From NCBI GenBank assembly GCA_013349595.1, contig DUZI01000129.1, positions 1-5,937 on the forward strand: 5,937 bases of DNA, in the 5' to 3' direction. Shown piece by piece: positions 5,737-5,937 of this stretch (positions are counted from its first letter, which is position 1; the number at the start of each line of letters is the position of its first letter). Source of the DNA: Nitrospirota bacterium (GTDB lineage Bacteria > Nitrospirota > Thermodesulfovibrionia > Thermodesulfovibrionales > Dissulfurispiraceae). The notes below the pieces were generated by a model. It was not told the DNA's origin and searched no databases. It worked only from the letters and a program-made list of their open reading frames with translations. The position numbers and the translations under genes were made by a program.

Positions 5737-5937
5737 AAGGCCTTAAATCTTTAGACATTGAGCCAGATATTTATAAAATCACCCTGTTTGAGACATATCT
5801 GAGGGAACTTTTACGATGGAACAAAACATATAATCTCACTGCAATCACCGATGAAAGGGATATTATTAATAAACATTTCCTTGACTCACTCTTATATCTC
5901 AAATTCATCATGGCATTAAAGGGCTTAAAAAATGACA
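5715..5937 (+). CDS. rsmG: 16S rRNA (guanine-N7) methyltransferase RsmG (GidB), N-terminal part
   Basis: RsmG methylates N7 of the guanine equivalent to E. coli G527 in 16S rRNA, using S-adenosylmethionine. From the proposed start, 74 codons are visible before the window ends. RELLRWNKTYNLTAITDERD (30-49) followed by HFLDSLL (54-60) is the family's characteristic N-terminal segment. The glycine-rich SAM-binding motif lies beyond the edge. No ATG is available before this conserved region; TTG at 5715 is the best start, preceded by a weak AGAAAG at 5706-5711. It overlaps the mnmG end by 22 nt, so translation is probably coupled to it. The frame stays open further upstream inside mnmG, so the exact start is uncertain, but the gene identity is secure. 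Confidence 0.87.
   Translation, partial: MAREVLIEGLKSLDIEPDIYKITLFETYLRELLRWNKTYNLTAITDERDIINKHFLDSLLYLKFIMALKGLKND

Overview
This window is AT-rich bacterial chromosome with two gene blocks and almost no unexplained coding space. The + strand carries the last 18 codons of an unidentified gene (ending at 58) and, from 3862, mnmG (gidA) followed by the start of rsmG (gidB), which runs off the right edge. The - strand carries a compact three-gene operon read from about 3550 down to 352: dcd (dCTP deaminase), pyrF (orotidine 5'-phosphate decarboxylase) and a priA-family gene. An mnmG-rsmG pair often lies near the replication origin, but no DnaA boxes or parAB genes are visible here. The AT-richness and protein sequences fit a deep-branching, possibly anaerobic bacterium. 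A Nitrospirota or Deferribacterota-like source is only a guess.

Layout: 1-58, 3' end of a + strand gene; 79-288, first copy of a dispersed repeat in a convergent gap; about 320-346, weak hairpin after priA; 352-2241 priA(-); 2250-2969 pyrF(-); 2969-3517 dcd(-); 3518-3597, operon promoter and ribosome binding site; 3598-3798, second repeat copy in the opposite orientation, in the divergent gap; 3799-3861, short mnmG leader; 3862-5736 mnmG(+); 5715-5937 rsmG(+), partial.

The operon combines pyrimidine supply (PyrF makes UMP; Dcd deaminates dCTP towards dUMP/dTTP) with replication restart (PriA). MnmG modifies U34 of some tRNAs, and RsmG methylates 16S rRNA.

Two points stand out. First, the PriA homologue keeps its fold, all eight zinc-binding cysteines and its N- and C-terminal domains. 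Its Walker A, Walker B (DEEH) and motif V/VI residues are replaced, so it is probably a helicase-dead restart scaffold. Second, a roughly 200-bp MITE-like repeat with long terminal inverted repeats is present twice in inverted orientation and brackets the whole operon. One copy is flanked by a perfect 6-bp direct repeat. I did not find a new defence, CRISPR or other multi-gene system.
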